NCBI GenBank assembly: GCA_003531665.1
Contig: DQFC01000019.1
Coordinates: 1 to 58,351 of the forward strand
From: Candidatus Collierbacteria bacterium
Lineage (GTDB): Bacteria > Patescibacteriota > Microgenomatia > UBA1400 > MFAQ01
Direction of reading: 5' to 3'
Length of the DNA: 58,351 nt
Shown here: one piece after another, positions 27,582 through 39,005 of the stretch
Layout: each line of letters opens with the position of its first letter
How positions within the stretch are numbered: the first letter of the stretch is position 1
Notes under the pieces: generated by a model
Database searches by the model: none
Seen by the model: the letters and a program-made list of their open reading frames with translations, nothing else
Told to the model about the DNA's origin: nothing
Translations under genes and position numbers: made by a program

Positions 27582-29238
27582 GCTTGCAGGCGGAGATGAA
27601 GGCGAGGAAAATAGGATGGGGAGTGAGGGGGCGGGCGATGTATTCCGGATGGAACTGTGTGCCGACAAAGAAGGGGTGATTGGGGAGTTCGATGGACTCT
27701 ACTAACTGACCATCCGGAGATAAACCACTGATAATCAGCCCGGCTTTTTCCATTTGTTTTCGGTATTCATTATTAAACTCGTAGCGGTGACGATGTCTTT
27801 CGTAAATTGTAGATTTGGTTTGAAAATCATCTTTCTTGAACCATGGAGAGGTTTTGTCTGGAGAATATCTTTCGTATGCATCTTTGATTTTGGTTCCATT
27901 TTTCAGTACGGTTGGCCAAGAGCCGAGGCGGATAGTACCACCGTATTGTTTTTTGGCCAGATACTCGGCTTGGGCGGGCATGACATGAATGACCGGGTGC
28001 ACGGTCTTTGAGTCGACTTCGGTAGAATTAGCTCCTTTAAGACGTGCCACATTGCGGGCAAACTCGATGACAGCCATTTGCATGCCGAAACATAAACCTA
28101 AATAGGGAATTTTCTTCTCTCTGGCCTGTTTGATAGACAGTAGTTTTCCTTCCGTTCCCCTACTTCCCCATCCTTGTGGAACGATAATTCCGTGATAGAC
28201 GCTTAAATCAATTTTTCTATTTTCCATGTCTTCACTATCGATCCATTCTAGAACCGGTTTGACTCCCTGATTCCAGGAAGCCTGTTTAATTGCTTCAATG
28301 ACGGAGATATAAGAATCTGAAAGTTTGTAATCACCGGTGGTGAAGTACTTGCCGACCATGGCGATTTTGACCTCTTGTTTTGTTTGGTGACTAAGAAGGC
28401 TGAATTTTTTCCACGCAGACAAGAGATGGCCCTTTTTGGTTCTGAGACGGAGCTTCTTAGAGATTTTTTCACCAAAATTTTGTTTGGCCATGTACTCCGG
28501 AACATCGTAAACACTGTCGAGATCGGGGGCGTCAATAATGTCTGTTTTTTGAAGATTGCAGAAAACAGCAAGCTTTTCTTTGCGCTTTTGGTCGATTTCT
28601 TTTTCGCTTCTGGCTACCAAAAAATCCGGCTGGATCCCCATGGCGTTTAAGAGATGCGTGGATTGTTGCGCTGGTTTACTTTTAAGCTCGCCAATGTTTT
28701 TGAGAAAGGGAAGATAAGTAACGTGAACTTGCAAAACGTCTTTTGGTTGACGGAGTTTGAGAATTCGGCTGGCTTCGAAGAAAATACCGTTTTGGTACTC
28801 CCCTACTGTTCCCCCGAGTTCCACTATCACTACTTTGGAGTGAGTGTTTTTACCGGCGTTTTCAAGTCGTCGAATGATCTCGTCGGTTACATGAGGAACT
28901 GCTTCGACATCTTCTCCTCCATAACCGAAAGCCCTTTCCCGGTTGATAACTGTTTTATATATTTGTCCTGTGGTAATGTAATTGTCCCGCAATAACGATT
29001 CTCCGGTAAAACGCTCATAATTACCCAAATCCTGGTCCGTCTCCATGCCGTCTTCAGTGACAAAAACCTCACCGTGCTCTTGAGGGCGAATAGTTCCGGC
29101 GTCAACGTTAAGATACATATCGATCTTGACATTGGTAACTGATACGCCGAGATTCTTTAGCAAAAGACCAATACTGGCCGAGGTAATCCCCTTCCCTAAA
29201 CCACTAACCACTCCACCGGAAACAAAAATATATTTCAT
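27568..29238 (-). CDS. pyrG: CTP synthase
   Basis: 556 residues from ATG at 29238, giving the family start Met-Lys-Tyr-Ile-Phe-Val-Ser-Gly-Gly-Val-Val-Ser-Gly-Leu-Gly-Lys-Gly. The synthetase domain (1-270) is followed by a class I glutamine amidotransferase with nucleophile Cys in Gly-Leu-Cys-Phe-Gly-Met near 382 and His/Glu in Phe-His-Pro-Glu-Tyr near 535. It makes CTP from UTP, ATP and glutamine. The C-terminal Lys-His-Leu-Arg-Gly and the TAA stop are encoded by a RAYT palindrome. CATTAT ends six bases before the ATG; a longer frame from 29265 is not conserved. Confidence 0.95.
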   Translation of the reverse strand: MKYIFVSGGVVSGLGKGITSASIGLLLKNLGVSVTNVKIDMYLNVDAGTIRPQEHGEVFVTEDGMETDQDLGNYERFTGESLLRDNYITTGQIYKTVINRERAFGYGGEDVEAVPHVTDEIIRRLENAGKNTHSKVVIVELGGTVGEYQNGIFFEASRILKLRQPKDVLQVHVTYLPFLKNIGELKSKPAQQSTHLLNAMGIQPDFLVARSEKEIDQKRKEKLAVFCNLQKTDIIDAPDLDSVYDVPEYMAKQNFGEKISKKLRLRTKKGHLLSAWKKFSLLSHQTKQEVKIAMVGKYFTTGDYKLSDSYISVIEAIKQASWNQGVKPVLEWIDSEDMENRKIDLSVYHGIIVPQGWGSRGTEGKLLSIKQAREKKIPYLGLCFGMQMAVIEFARNVARLKGANSTEVDSKTVHPVIHVMPAQAEYLAKKQYGGTIRLGSWPTVLKNGTKIKDAYERYSPDKTSPWFKKDDFQTKSTIYERHRHRYEFNNEYRKQMEKAGLIISGLSPDGQLVESIELPNHPFFVGTQFHPEYIARPLTPHPIFLAFISACKHLRG

Positions 29239-29317
29239 AAAGTAATAATGGACGGTGACATCCACAAAAACAAGACCTATCTTTTTTTCTGTTACAATTT
29301 AACCTGGTCTTTGCCCC

Positions 29318-29830
29318 TCAAAAACTTACCACCTCTTCGACTACTTGGTCGATAATATTTTCCTCTGCATCGAACATAAAACTAGCTTTGACTTTCGAAC
29401 CTCTTAAAATAATTGGAAACCAAATCTCGTCATCCCACCACATGTCCTCATAAGGAATGGCGTCTTGATCGAACCATTGAGGCCGCATCTCTTCAGTTTC
29501 TTGCGGCTCACCCTGCCATTCTCTGGCCAGGTAGACAAAAACTTGTTGATTAAATCCTTGTCCATCGTGGCTGTATGGATGATAGAAAGTGATGAGACCA
29601 ACGAGTTGTAAATCTTTGGGGATCACACATATCTCTTCTTGTGTTTCTCGGATAGCAGCCTCAAGGATAGTCTCGTTCTGACCGGCTTTGCCTCCGACAC
29701 CGTTCCATTTGCCAGAACCAAAACCTCTTTTTTTCATCGCGAGCAAAATTTCATGGTCCCTCAAAAGTAAGGTGATGGTGACCTGACGTGGCGCTTCGAC
29801 TAGTCGGAGTTCGTACTCTTTGATGTTCAT
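29318..29830 (-). CDS. Nudix hydrolase, MutT/MTH1-like
   Basis: 170 residues. The Nudix box is complete at about 40-62: Gly-Gly-Lys-Ala-Gly then Glu-Thr-Ile-Leu-Glu-Ala-Ala and Arg-Glu-Thr-Gln-Glu-Glu. Trp-Asn-Gly-Val-Gly-Gly-Lys just before it resembles oxidised-purine triphosphatases. It may clean the nucleotide pool of 8-oxo-dGTP. It starts six bases after the gyrA stop, so it is the last gene of the gyrB-ppaC-gyrA operon. Confidence 0.88.
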   Translation of the reverse strand: MNIKEYELRLVEAPRQVTITLLLRDHEILLAMKKRGFGSGKWNGVGGKAGQNETILEAAIRETQEEICVIPKDLQLVGLITFYHPYSHDGQGFNQQVFVYLAREWQGEPQETEEMRPQWFDQDAIPYEDMWWDDEIWFPIILRGSKVKASFMFDAEENIIDQVVEEVVSF

Positions 29831-29836
29831 CAGCAG

Positions 29837-32464
29837 TTACTCTTCTTCGGATTCGGAGATGACGGTGACGGCGACAATGCTGTCTCCTTCTTTGGCGAAG
29901 CGCATCAGAATGACTCCCTGCGTAGCCCGTCCGAGTCTCGGGATATTTCGGACCGGAAGTTTGATAGCCTGTCCTTGACTGGTGGTGATGAGGACGACCT
30001 CAGAGTCTTGGTCGACCAGCAAAGCGCCAGCGATTTTTCCCGTTTTGTCGGCTGTTTCACTGACCTTGAGTCCTTGCCCAGAACGATTTTGGATAGGATA
30101 TTCCGGTAGAGGTGTGCGTTTACCCATCCCCTTTTCGGTCACTACCAGCAGATCTCTGAAGAGTTTGACTCTTTTGTCCGTTGAAACAGGTTCGGCTTCA
30201 GTAAATGATTCCATGGAGATTATGAAGTCATCCCCCTTGAGCAGGATGCCGCGAACACCCATGGTATCTCTGTCTGTTGGGCGAACGTCGTTCTCTTTAA
30301 AGCGGATTGATTTTCCGTCCCGGCTAACCAAGAGAATGTGGTCGTTTCCGGAGGTTTTGTTGACCCAAACCAAGCTATCTCCGTCGGTAAGTTTGATGGC
30401 GATGAGGCCATTGCTCTTAATGTTTTCGTATTTGCTGAGAACGGTTCTCTTAACCGTGCCCTTCTTGGTGGTAAAGAAGAGAGCATCATTTTTGTTGATC
30501 TGAGAGGTCAAAGGCAGAATGGACTGAATGGTTTCGTCGGTATCAATGTTAATCAGATTAATGATAGCCTGACCTTTACTGATGCGGCTTCCTTCAGGCA
30601 ATTCCCAAACCTTAAGCGAGAAAACCTTTCCTTTACTGGAGAAAACCAATAATCGATCGTGGGTGTTGGCGTTAGTTAGCAGGTGAATTTCGTCGGTATC
30701 TTTGATGGTCATACCGGAAACTCCCTTGCCTCCCCTCTTCTGTGTTTTGAAGGTGGCCAGCGGCATTCGCTTGATGTAGCCGGATTTGGTGAGGGCAACA
30801 ATGGTTTCCTCGGCCGGTATCAGATCTTCCTCGGAAAAAGTTCCCGGAGCGTTGGCAACGATCTTGGTCTTTCTCTTTTCCGGGTAGTCGAGGGCTAGTT
30901 TGGTGATCTCATCTTTGATAATTTGAAGAACTTGCTTGGGATCTTTGAGAATAGAGACCAGTTTCTCAATTTGTTTCTTGAGTTCCTGATATTCGGCTTC
31001 TATCTTTTGTCTTTCGAGAGCGGCAAGTTTTCTGAGTTGCATATCCAAAATGGCGATGGATTGGATTTCCGACAGCCCAAACTTGGACATAAGGTTGGTT
31101 TTTGCCGTTTCACTATCAGGACTTTTCTTAATGGTTTCGATGACATCGTCGATATTTTTGAGAGCAATCAACAGTCCTTCTAAAATATGGGCACGGTCTT
31201 GGGCTGTTTTGAGCTCAAATTGACTACGACGGACGATTACCCCTTGTCGGTGAGCAGTGTACTCCATCAAAATTTGCTTTAGGTTGAGAAGGTGTGGTGT
31301 GCCATCGGAAGTTAAGGCTACAACGTTAGCCGGGAAACTGGTCTGTAACTCCGTGAACTTATAAAGATTATTTAAAACACTCTTGGGCTTGGCGTCTTTT
31401 TTGAGATCGACGGCTACGGTCATACCCTTGCGGTCGGATTCATCTCTTAGATCAGCAATGCCTTCCAGTCTTTTCTTCTTGACCAGTTCGGCAATGTTCG
31501 TTATGAGCTTGGCTTTGTTGACTTGATATGGGAGTTCAGTAATCAGAATCTGGAAACGGCCACTCTTCTTTTCGACAATTTCGGCGACGCCTCTGACAAT
31601 AATGCTGGCTTTTCCGGTAGCGTAGAGTTTCTTGATTTCGTTTGTATCGTAGATGATTCCGGCAGTGGGGAAGTCTGGCCCCTTGATGTGTTTACAGAGT
31701 TCTTCTATTTCCACACCGGATTCTAAATTGCCGATGAGGTCACGGTAAGGCGCCGAAACAAGTTCTTCGTCCGGATAGTGTTTGGTAACGGTGGCGGTGC
31801 TTTTGTCTATTAATGCTTTAATCGCGTCCACTACTTCGAGCAGATTGTGTGGAGGAATCTTGGTAGCCATACCAACCGCGATACCGTCCGAACCCATGAG
31901 TAGAAGGTTGGGTAACTTGGCCGGTAAAACAGTGGGTTCTTGCTGTGAACCATCGAAGTTGTCGATCAGATCTACTGTTCTTTTGTCAATATCTTCCAGG
32001 GCTTCACCGGCAATTTTGCTTAAACGGGCTTCGGTGTAACGCATGGCAGCGGCTGAGTCTCCATCAATGGAGCCAAAGTTTCCTTGACCGTCAATGAGGG
32101 GATAGCGCATGGAAAAAGTTTGAGCCAAACGGACCATGGTTTGATAAACTGCCTGATCGCCGTGAGGATGATATTTTCCCAGAACTTCTCCCACGATACG
32201 GGCTGACTTCTTGTAAGCGCTTTTGTGAGTGAGCCCCATCTCTTTCATGGCAAAAAGAATGCGGCGGTGAACCGGCTTAAGACCGTCACGGACATCCGGG
32301 AGGGCGCGGGCGACAATCACCGACATGGCATAGTCCAAGTAGGACCTCTCCATTTCTTCAATAATAGGAGTGGTTCTGATCAGACCCCATTGTGTTTGTT
32401 CATCCGGTACGGGAATTGAGGTAGTGTTTTCTTGTTCGGGGTCTAGGTTTTGGTTTTCATCCAT
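29837..32464 (-). CDS. gyrA: DNA gyrase subunit A
   Basis: 875 residues, the usual length. The breakage-reunion domain carries the catalytic Tyr in Ala-Met-Arg-Tyr-Thr-Glu-Ala-Arg near 141. The C-terminal beta-pinwheel follows and holds the GyrA box Gln-Lys-Arg-Gly-Gly-Lys-Gly near 575, which marks gyrase rather than topoisomerase IV. The tail is acidic. With GyrB it introduces negative supercoils. It follows ppaC by ten bases. Only one gyrase/topo IV pair is present here. Confidence 0.95.
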   Translation of the reverse strand: MDENQNLDPEQENTTSIPVPDEQTQWGLIRTTPIIEEMERSYLDYAMSVIVARALPDVRDGLKPVHRRILFAMKEMGLTHKSAYKKSARIVGEVLGKYHPHGDQAVYQTMVRLAQTFSMRYPLIDGQGNFGSIDGDSAAAMRYTEARLSKIAGEALEDIDKRTVDLIDNFDGSQQEPTVLPAKLPNLLLMGSDGIAVGMATKIPPHNLLEVVDAIKALIDKSTATVTKHYPDEELVSAPYRDLIGNLESGVEIEELCKHIKGPDFPTAGIIYDTNEIKKLYATGKASIIVRGVAEIVEKKSGRFQILITELPYQVNKAKLITNIAELVKKKRLEGIADLRDESDRKGMTVAVDLKKDAKPKSVLNNLYKFTELQTSFPANVVALTSDGTPHLLNLKQILMEYTAHRQGVIVRRSQFELKTAQDRAHILEGLLIALKNIDDVIETIKKSPDSETAKTNLMSKFGLSEIQSIAILDMQLRKLAALERQKIEAEYQELKKQIEKLVSILKDPKQVLQIIKDEITKLALDYPEKRKTKIVANAPGTFSEEDLIPAEETIVALTKSGYIKRMPLATFKTQKRGGKGVSGMTIKDTDEIHLLTNANTHDRLLVFSSKGKVFSLKVWELPEGSRISKGQAIINLINIDTDETIQSILPLTSQINKNDALFFTTKKGTVKRTVLSKYENIKSNGLIAIKLTDGDSLVWVNKTSGNDHILLVSRDGKSIRFKENDVRPTDRDTMGVRGILLKGDDFIISMESFTEAEPVSTDKRVKLFRDLLVVTEKGMGKRTPLPEYPIQNRSGQGLKVSETADKTGKIAGALLVDQDSEVVLITTSQGQAIKLPVRNIPRLGRATQGVILMRFAKEGDSIVAVTVISESEEE

Positions 32465-32474
32465 GGTAGTTTAT

Positions 32475-33410
32475 TTATTGTATTAAAGCTTTTTCGATAG
32501 CGGGAGCAATATCTTTTTTGCGGGACATCTTGGCGCCGATGTCGAGGATGTTCTCTTGAACCGTACCACCGAACGCCTTCTGAATTAGGTCGGTCTCCCC
32601 TGCCCCATCAACTAATAATTTGGTGTTAACCTTTAGAATATCGGTAATGGCCAGAATAATATAGTCCACTCCTTCCCTCTCTTTTATTGCCTGTAAGGCG
32701 GCCAGGAGACCAGCCTTTCGACCACTGAGGAGAGTATCTTGCTCGACCGTTTCCAGCTGACCGATGAAGACTTTTTTGCCGAAGTCAAAAATTTTGTAAT
32801 CATTTAAAATTACTTGTTCATCCGAAAGAGCGGAGACGTTGGATTTGGCTTTAAAAATGTCGAGGGTCAGACTGTTGATATCGGCAATGTTTGATACAGC
32901 CGACAAATCTGCGACGGCTAATTTATCTGTTTCGGTAGTAGTGGAAGATTTTAGGCCGACTGTATCAGACAAAATAGCACACAACATCAAAGTGGCTATA
33001 TTTTGGGGAATAGTAAGATTGTTCTGCTTGAATAATTTCCAGGCAATCGTATTTGAGGACCCCAAAGGCAGCACGATGATTTCAATAGGATGGGTGAGAT
33101 TGAGGTAGACTGTGTGATGATCGTATATAGAAACAATTTGCTCCTGACCAAGATTGTCGATTCTTTGATCAGTTTCGTTATGGTCGACTAGGATCACACG
33201 GTCATCCGGAAGAATCTCTGCTGCGGTAATTTGCTGTGGCAGTGATTGCTGGAATTTATTAAACACAAAAGCTGTTTCGGGGTTGGCTGCGCCACTCATG
33301 GCGGGAATAACATCTATATCCCCCATTTGTTTTCTGTATTCCGTGAATGAAATGGCGGCGACGACGGAGTCCAGGTCGGGTTTGATGTGTCCAAAAATGT
33401 AGGTGTTCAT
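32475..33410 (-). CDS. ppaC: Manganese-dependent inorganic pyrophosphatase (DHH family)
   Basis: 311 residues from ATG at 33410 (Met-Asn-Thr-Tyr-Ile-Phe-Gly-His-Ile-Lys-Pro-Asp-Leu-Asp-Ser), the conserved family II start. The metal ligands are His-x-x-x-Asp-x-Asp at the start, Val-Asp-His-Asn-Glu near 75 and Tyr-Asp-His-His near 97. The C-terminal DHHA2 domain is present. It hydrolyses pyrophosphate made by nucleic-acid synthesis. A longer frame reaches into gyrB but is not conserved. It sits between gyrB and gyrA, 19 and 10 bases away. Confidence 0.92.
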   Translation of the reverse strand: MNTYIFGHIKPDLDSVVAAISFTEYRKQMGDIDVIPAMSGAANPETAFVFNKFQQSLPQQITAAEILPDDRVILVDHNETDQRIDNLGQEQIVSIYDHHTVYLNLTHPIEIIVLPLGSSNTIAWKLFKQNNLTIPQNIATLMLCAILSDTVGLKSSTTTETDKLAVADLSAVSNIADINSLTLDIFKAKSNVSALSDEQVILNDYKIFDFGKKVFIGQLETVEQDTLLSGRKAGLLAALQAIKEREGVDYIILAITDILKVNTKLLVDGAGETDLIQKAFGGTVQENILDIGAKMSRKKDIAPAIEKALIQ

Positions 33411-33429
33411 GGTTATTAGTTTTTGTTTA

Positions 33430-35427
<1,998 letters not shown>

Positions 35428-35501
35428 TATTTAAGATTTTACTTTGTACATTTCGCGGAGCACGCGCGGGTTCATTTTAACTCATGCTTTAGAATATGTA
35501 T

Positions 35502-36137
35502 ATGTTACCAAAAATAGCAGTAGGTATTTTTACCGATAGGGCAAAATTGCTGAAAGATTTATCACTCGAAGAAAGTATGATGATGAGTTTTGAGGGAGAA
35601 ACAGCTAAGGTAGACGATCTCCGATCGTGGATTTTTTCCGGAATAAATATATTGACATCCAGACCAATATATTCGATGGTGATTTGGAATGCGGATAAAT
35701 TGAGTTTGGATTGTCAAGCTATTCTCCTGAAACCCATGGAAGAGCTTGGAGAGAAAATGAATTTGCTCTTGACGGTAGAAAATGAAAACCAGCTTTTGTC
35801 CACAATCCTATCGAGAGGGGTGGTCGAATATTTCAATAACAATCAGCCACCGACTAGCGGATATTGGAACGAGATCAGAAAATGCTGGAGTAGTGGTCCG
35901 GCGGCCTGCATTGCCTTTATAGATCAGTTGGAAAAGGAAAAAGGAGTATTGGTAATGGAGGAAATTGTGTTGAAGTTGCGGGATAGTTTCACTTCAGAAA
36001 TAAATGAAAAACGAATATCTATATTGAATTTGGCGATCACCTGTTTGTCTGAATTGAAGCAAACTAATGTAAATCACAAATTGTCAATGGACAATTTTTT
36101 GATGAGTTCCTGGCGAATCATTAAGATTGCAGGATGA
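35502..36137 (+). CDS. DNA polymerase III delta'-like clamp-loader subunit, short
   Basis: 211 residues from ATG at 35502. Ser-Trp-Ile-Phe ... Val-Ile-Trp-Asn-Ala-Asp-Lys-Leu-Ser (about 43-68) and Gln-Ala-Ile-Leu-Leu-Lys-Pro-Met-Glu-Glu-Leu near 73-83, with Ser-Thr-Ile-Leu-Ser-Arg near 103, match the middle of HolB/DnaX AAA proteins. The N-terminal nucleotide-binding part is missing, as is the Walker A motif, so it is a minimal subunit. The ATG at 35496 touches the TAGAAT -10 and cannot be in the mRNA; the second ATG, six bases after the -10, is the start. Confidence 0.7.
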   Translation: MLPKIAVGIFTDRAKLLKDLSLEESMMMSFEGETAKVDDLRSWIFSGINILTSRPIYSMVIWNADKLSLDCQAILLKPMEELGEKMNLLLTVENENQLLSTILSRGVVEYFNNNQPPTSGYWNEIRKCWSSGPAACIAFIDQLEKEKGVLVMEEIVLKLRDSFTSEINEKRISILNLAITCLSELKQTNVNHKLSMDNFLMSSWRIIKIAG

Positions 36138-36169
36138 CGGTGGGAGTATAAATTTGTTATAGTTAAAGT

Positions 36170-37930
36170 ATGGATTATCAAGACAAGGCTTTGCTGGATT
36201 TTTTGCTTTCCTCCGGCAGATTGGATGCCGAAAAGGCCGAAGCCTTGAAAGTTGAGGCCATAACCACGGGTAAGAGCTTAGCCGATCTATTACTGGAGCG
36301 AAGAATTATTAGTGAAGAGGACTTGTCCAAGGCTAGAGCGAAGGTCCTGAATATACCCTATTTTGCAGAAAGCAAAATCTCGGTTAGTCCTGATTTGTTA
36401 ACCCTGATCACGGTAGATTTGGCAAAAAGTTATCAGGTAATTCCTTTTCAACTTAACAAAGAAGAGGGGCTACTCAGCATGATCATGGTCAAGCCGGAGG
36501 ATCTGGCCACAGTAGATTTTTTTCAAAAGAGAACCGGGTATAAAATTAAATCATATTTAACCTCCAAAGAAAATTTTGATAACCTGATTGGCCACATTTA
36601 CAGTCAAAGTTTGTCGGGTGAGATCTCCGGTGTTTTGAAAAGAGGTAAGGAGCAGACTGAGGAGTACGGCATAAGACTGGTAACGGCAGATACCATATCC
36701 CAAATAATTAAAGAGCCAAAAATAGTTGAAATTGTCAGAAAAATTTTGGAGCATGCTATCCGTCTCAGAGCTTCTGATATTCACATTGAGCCACAAGAAA
36801 ATATTACCCGGGTGAGATATAGAATAGACGGCATTTTGGAAGAAAAATTGACTCTAGATAAGGATTACCATGCCGCTTTGGCATCCCGAATTAAGATACT
36901 GAGTGGTATGAAAATTGACGAAAAACGGATTCCTCAAGATGGGCGTTTTAACTTTAGTTCCGAGTATGGTGAAGTAGATCTTCGTATCTCATCTTTGCCA
37001 ACAGTCAATGGTGAAAAGATCGTGATGCGTCTTCTAAAAAAATCGGAAAAAGTTCCAACATTATCGGAGCTTGGAATTAGAGCTAAAGCCCTTGCTACTC
37101 TCGAAGAAGCGATTCATATTCCACATGGAATTATTTTGTCAACAGGTCCGACAGGATCTGGAAAGACCACAACGTTATATTCTTTGCTAACTATGATCAA
37201 TAGTCCGAAGGTTAATATTGTCACTTTGGAAGATCCGGTTGAGTATCAGATGAACGGAGTGAATCAGGTACAGGTAAACCCGCAGGCGGGTCTCACTTTT
37301 GCCTCCGGTCTTCGCTCTTTTCTACGTCAGGACCCAAATATTATCATGGTAGGCGAAATCCGAGATGAAGAAACAACACAGCTGGCAATCCAAGCATCAC
37401 TTACGGGCCACTTGGTGTTTTCTACTGTTCATACAAACTCTTCGTCCGGGGCACTTCCCCGTCTGTTGGATATGGGAGCAGAACCATTTTTATTGGCTTC
37501 ATCAATGACGGCGGCAATTGGTCAACGTGTGTTGAGAAAAATATGTGATAACTGTAAGTCAGCCTATGTACCGGAACAGTCGGTGGTGGATGATATCCAG
37601 CTGGTACTAGGAAAGATGCTTGATGGGTGGTTAAAAACTAATGCGGAAAAGATGACCCAGACCAAGATGAATAACTCTCCCTTCATGTTATATAAAGGTG
37701 CCGGATGCGAAAAGTGTGGAAATTCCGGGTATTATGGACGGATTGGTATTTATGAAGTACTGAGAGTTTCCGAAAAGATAGCCAGACTAATTCTGGAACG
37801 TGCCGATGCGGCCACAATTGAAAAACAAGCCATGGAAGACGGCATGATCATCATGAAACAGGACGGTTACTTGAAAGTATTGGAAGGAATCACTACCCTG
37901 GAAGAAGTTATCAGAGTTGCTCAAGTCTAA
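36170..37930 (+). CDS. pilB: Type IV pilus assembly ATPase PilB
   Basis: 586 residues. The N-terminal MshEN/T2SSE domain (about 1-150) precedes the secretion ATPase. Walker A is Gly-Pro-Thr-Gly-Ser-Gly-Lys-Thr-Thr near 326, the Asp box and Walker B follow (Gly-Glu-Ile-Arg-Asp-Glu-Glu-Thr near 395), and a zinc site is formed by Cys-Asp-Asn-Cys near 458 and Cys-Glu-Lys-Cys near 512. It powers pilus extension at the inner membrane. It heads the pilus locus, with TATAGT six bases before the ATG and only one base step to pilT. Confidence 0.95.
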   Translation: MDYQDKALLDFLLSSGRLDAEKAEALKVEAITTGKSLADLLLERRIISEEDLSKARAKVLNIPYFAESKISVSPDLLTLITVDLAKSYQVIPFQLNKEEGLLSMIMVKPEDLATVDFFQKRTGYKIKSYLTSKENFDNLIGHIYSQSLSGEISGVLKRGKEQTEEYGIRLVTADTISQIIKEPKIVEIVRKILEHAIRLRASDIHIEPQENITRVRYRIDGILEEKLTLDKDYHAALASRIKILSGMKIDEKRIPQDGRFNFSSEYGEVDLRISSLPTVNGEKIVMRLLKKSEKVPTLSELGIRAKALATLEEAIHIPHGIILSTGPTGSGKTTTLYSLLTMINSPKVNIVTLEDPVEYQMNGVNQVQVNPQAGLTFASGLRSFLRQDPNIIMVGEIRDEETTQLAIQASLTGHLVFSTVHTNSSSGALPRLLDMGAEPFLLASSMTAAIGQRVLRKICDNCKSAYVPEQSVVDDIQLVLGKMLDGWLKTNAEKMTQTKMNNSPFMLYKGAGCEKCGNSGYYGRIGIYEVLRVSEKIARLILERADAATIEKQAMEDGMIIMKQDGYLKVLEGITTLEEVIRVAQV

Positions 37931-39004
37931 ATGGAAAAAGCGGCCGAATTAATGCAGAGGTTACTTTTGGCCGGATCCGAAATGGGATCCTCAGATATCC
38001 ATTTGGTGGCGAATAACAATCCAATCTTTAGAACGCTTGGAAAACTTGAACCTTATCAACCCGGAGGAATAATTGATGCCGAGTTGCTCATGGCGATGAT
38101 TGGAAGTGTAATGAATCAAAACCAAAAAGAATTGTTTCTGAAGGAACTTGACTTTGATTTCTCAATTAGTGTGCCTGGTAAGGTTCGATATAGAGCGAAC
38201 GCTTATTTTCAAAAGGGTACTCCTGCCATTTCACTCCGTTTTATTCCGGAAAAAGTACCAACAATTAGCGATCTGGGTTTGCCGGAGATTTGTCATTCGT
38301 TCGCCAAGCTTAAACAAGGCTTCATTTTGGTTACAGGTCCGACAGGGGCGGGGAAATCAACCACTTTAGCCGCTATTATTGACGAGATCAATGCAAATCG
38401 TTCCGATCATATAGTTACAATTGAGGATCCAATTGAGTTCGTACATGAGAACAAAAAATCATTTATTAGTCAGCGAGAATTGGGTGGGGATACAAAGAGC
38501 TGGGGAAACGCACTAAAGTCAGTACTGCGTGAGGATCCGAATGTGGTCTATATTGGGGAAATGCGGGATCCTGATACGATGCAAGCGGCGATGACGGTAG
38601 CGGAAACAGGGCATTTGGTGTTTGCTACTTTGCATACCAACACAGCCGCCCAATCAGTGGAAAGAATTGTTGACAGCTTTCCTGAGGAGCAACAAGCCCA
38701 GGTAGTATTACAGTTATCGATGGTTTTGGAAGCAGTACTATCTCAGCGACTTGTTCCCACTATTGATGGGAAGCGTGTGGTAGCTACTGAAATTATGATA
38801 GTAACTCCTGCGGTTCGAAACAATATCCGTGAAGGAAAAACTTTCCAGATAGACAATGTGATTCAAACGAGCGGAAACTTGGGTATGAATCTTATGGAAA
38901 ATAGCCTGGCAGAGCTGGTAAACAGAAATATAATCGATAAATCCAAAGCGTTGGAGTATGCAATAAGGCCTTCTCTTTTAGATAAGATGCTTGGAGGAAG
39001 ATAA
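37931..39004 (+). CDS. pilT: Type IV pilus retraction ATPase PilT
   Basis: 357 residues, the family norm. Walker A is Gly-Pro-Thr-Gly-Ala-Gly-Lys-Ser-Thr near 135, then Ile-Gly-Glu-Met-Arg-Asp-Pro near 205 and the His box Ala-Thr-Leu-His-Thr-Asn near 231. It depolymerises pili for twitching motility and DNA uptake. The ATG follows the pilB stop directly. PilT presence says the pilus is retractile. Confidence 0.95.
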   Translation: MEKAAELMQRLLLAGSEMGSSDIHLVANNNPIFRTLGKLEPYQPGGIIDAELLMAMIGSVMNQNQKELFLKELDFDFSISVPGKVRYRANAYFQKGTPAISLRFIPEKVPTISDLGLPEICHSFAKLKQGFILVTGPTGAGKSTTLAAIIDEINANRSDHIVTIEDPIEFVHENKKSFISQRELGGDTKSWGNALKSVLREDPNVVYIGEMRDPDTMQAAMTVAETGHLVFATLHTNTAAQSVERIVDSFPEEQQAQVVLQLSMVLEAVLSQRLVPTIDGKRVVATEIMIVTPAVRNNIREGKTFQIDNVIQTSGNLGMNLMENSLAELVNRNIIDKSKALEYAIRPSLLDKMLGGR

Positions 39005-39005
39005 G

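Noticed and set aside
35496-35501. ATG at 35496 as start of the clamp-loader subunit
   Set aside because: It follows the -10 hexamer directly and would not be transcribed; the ATG at 35502 has the six-base spacing.
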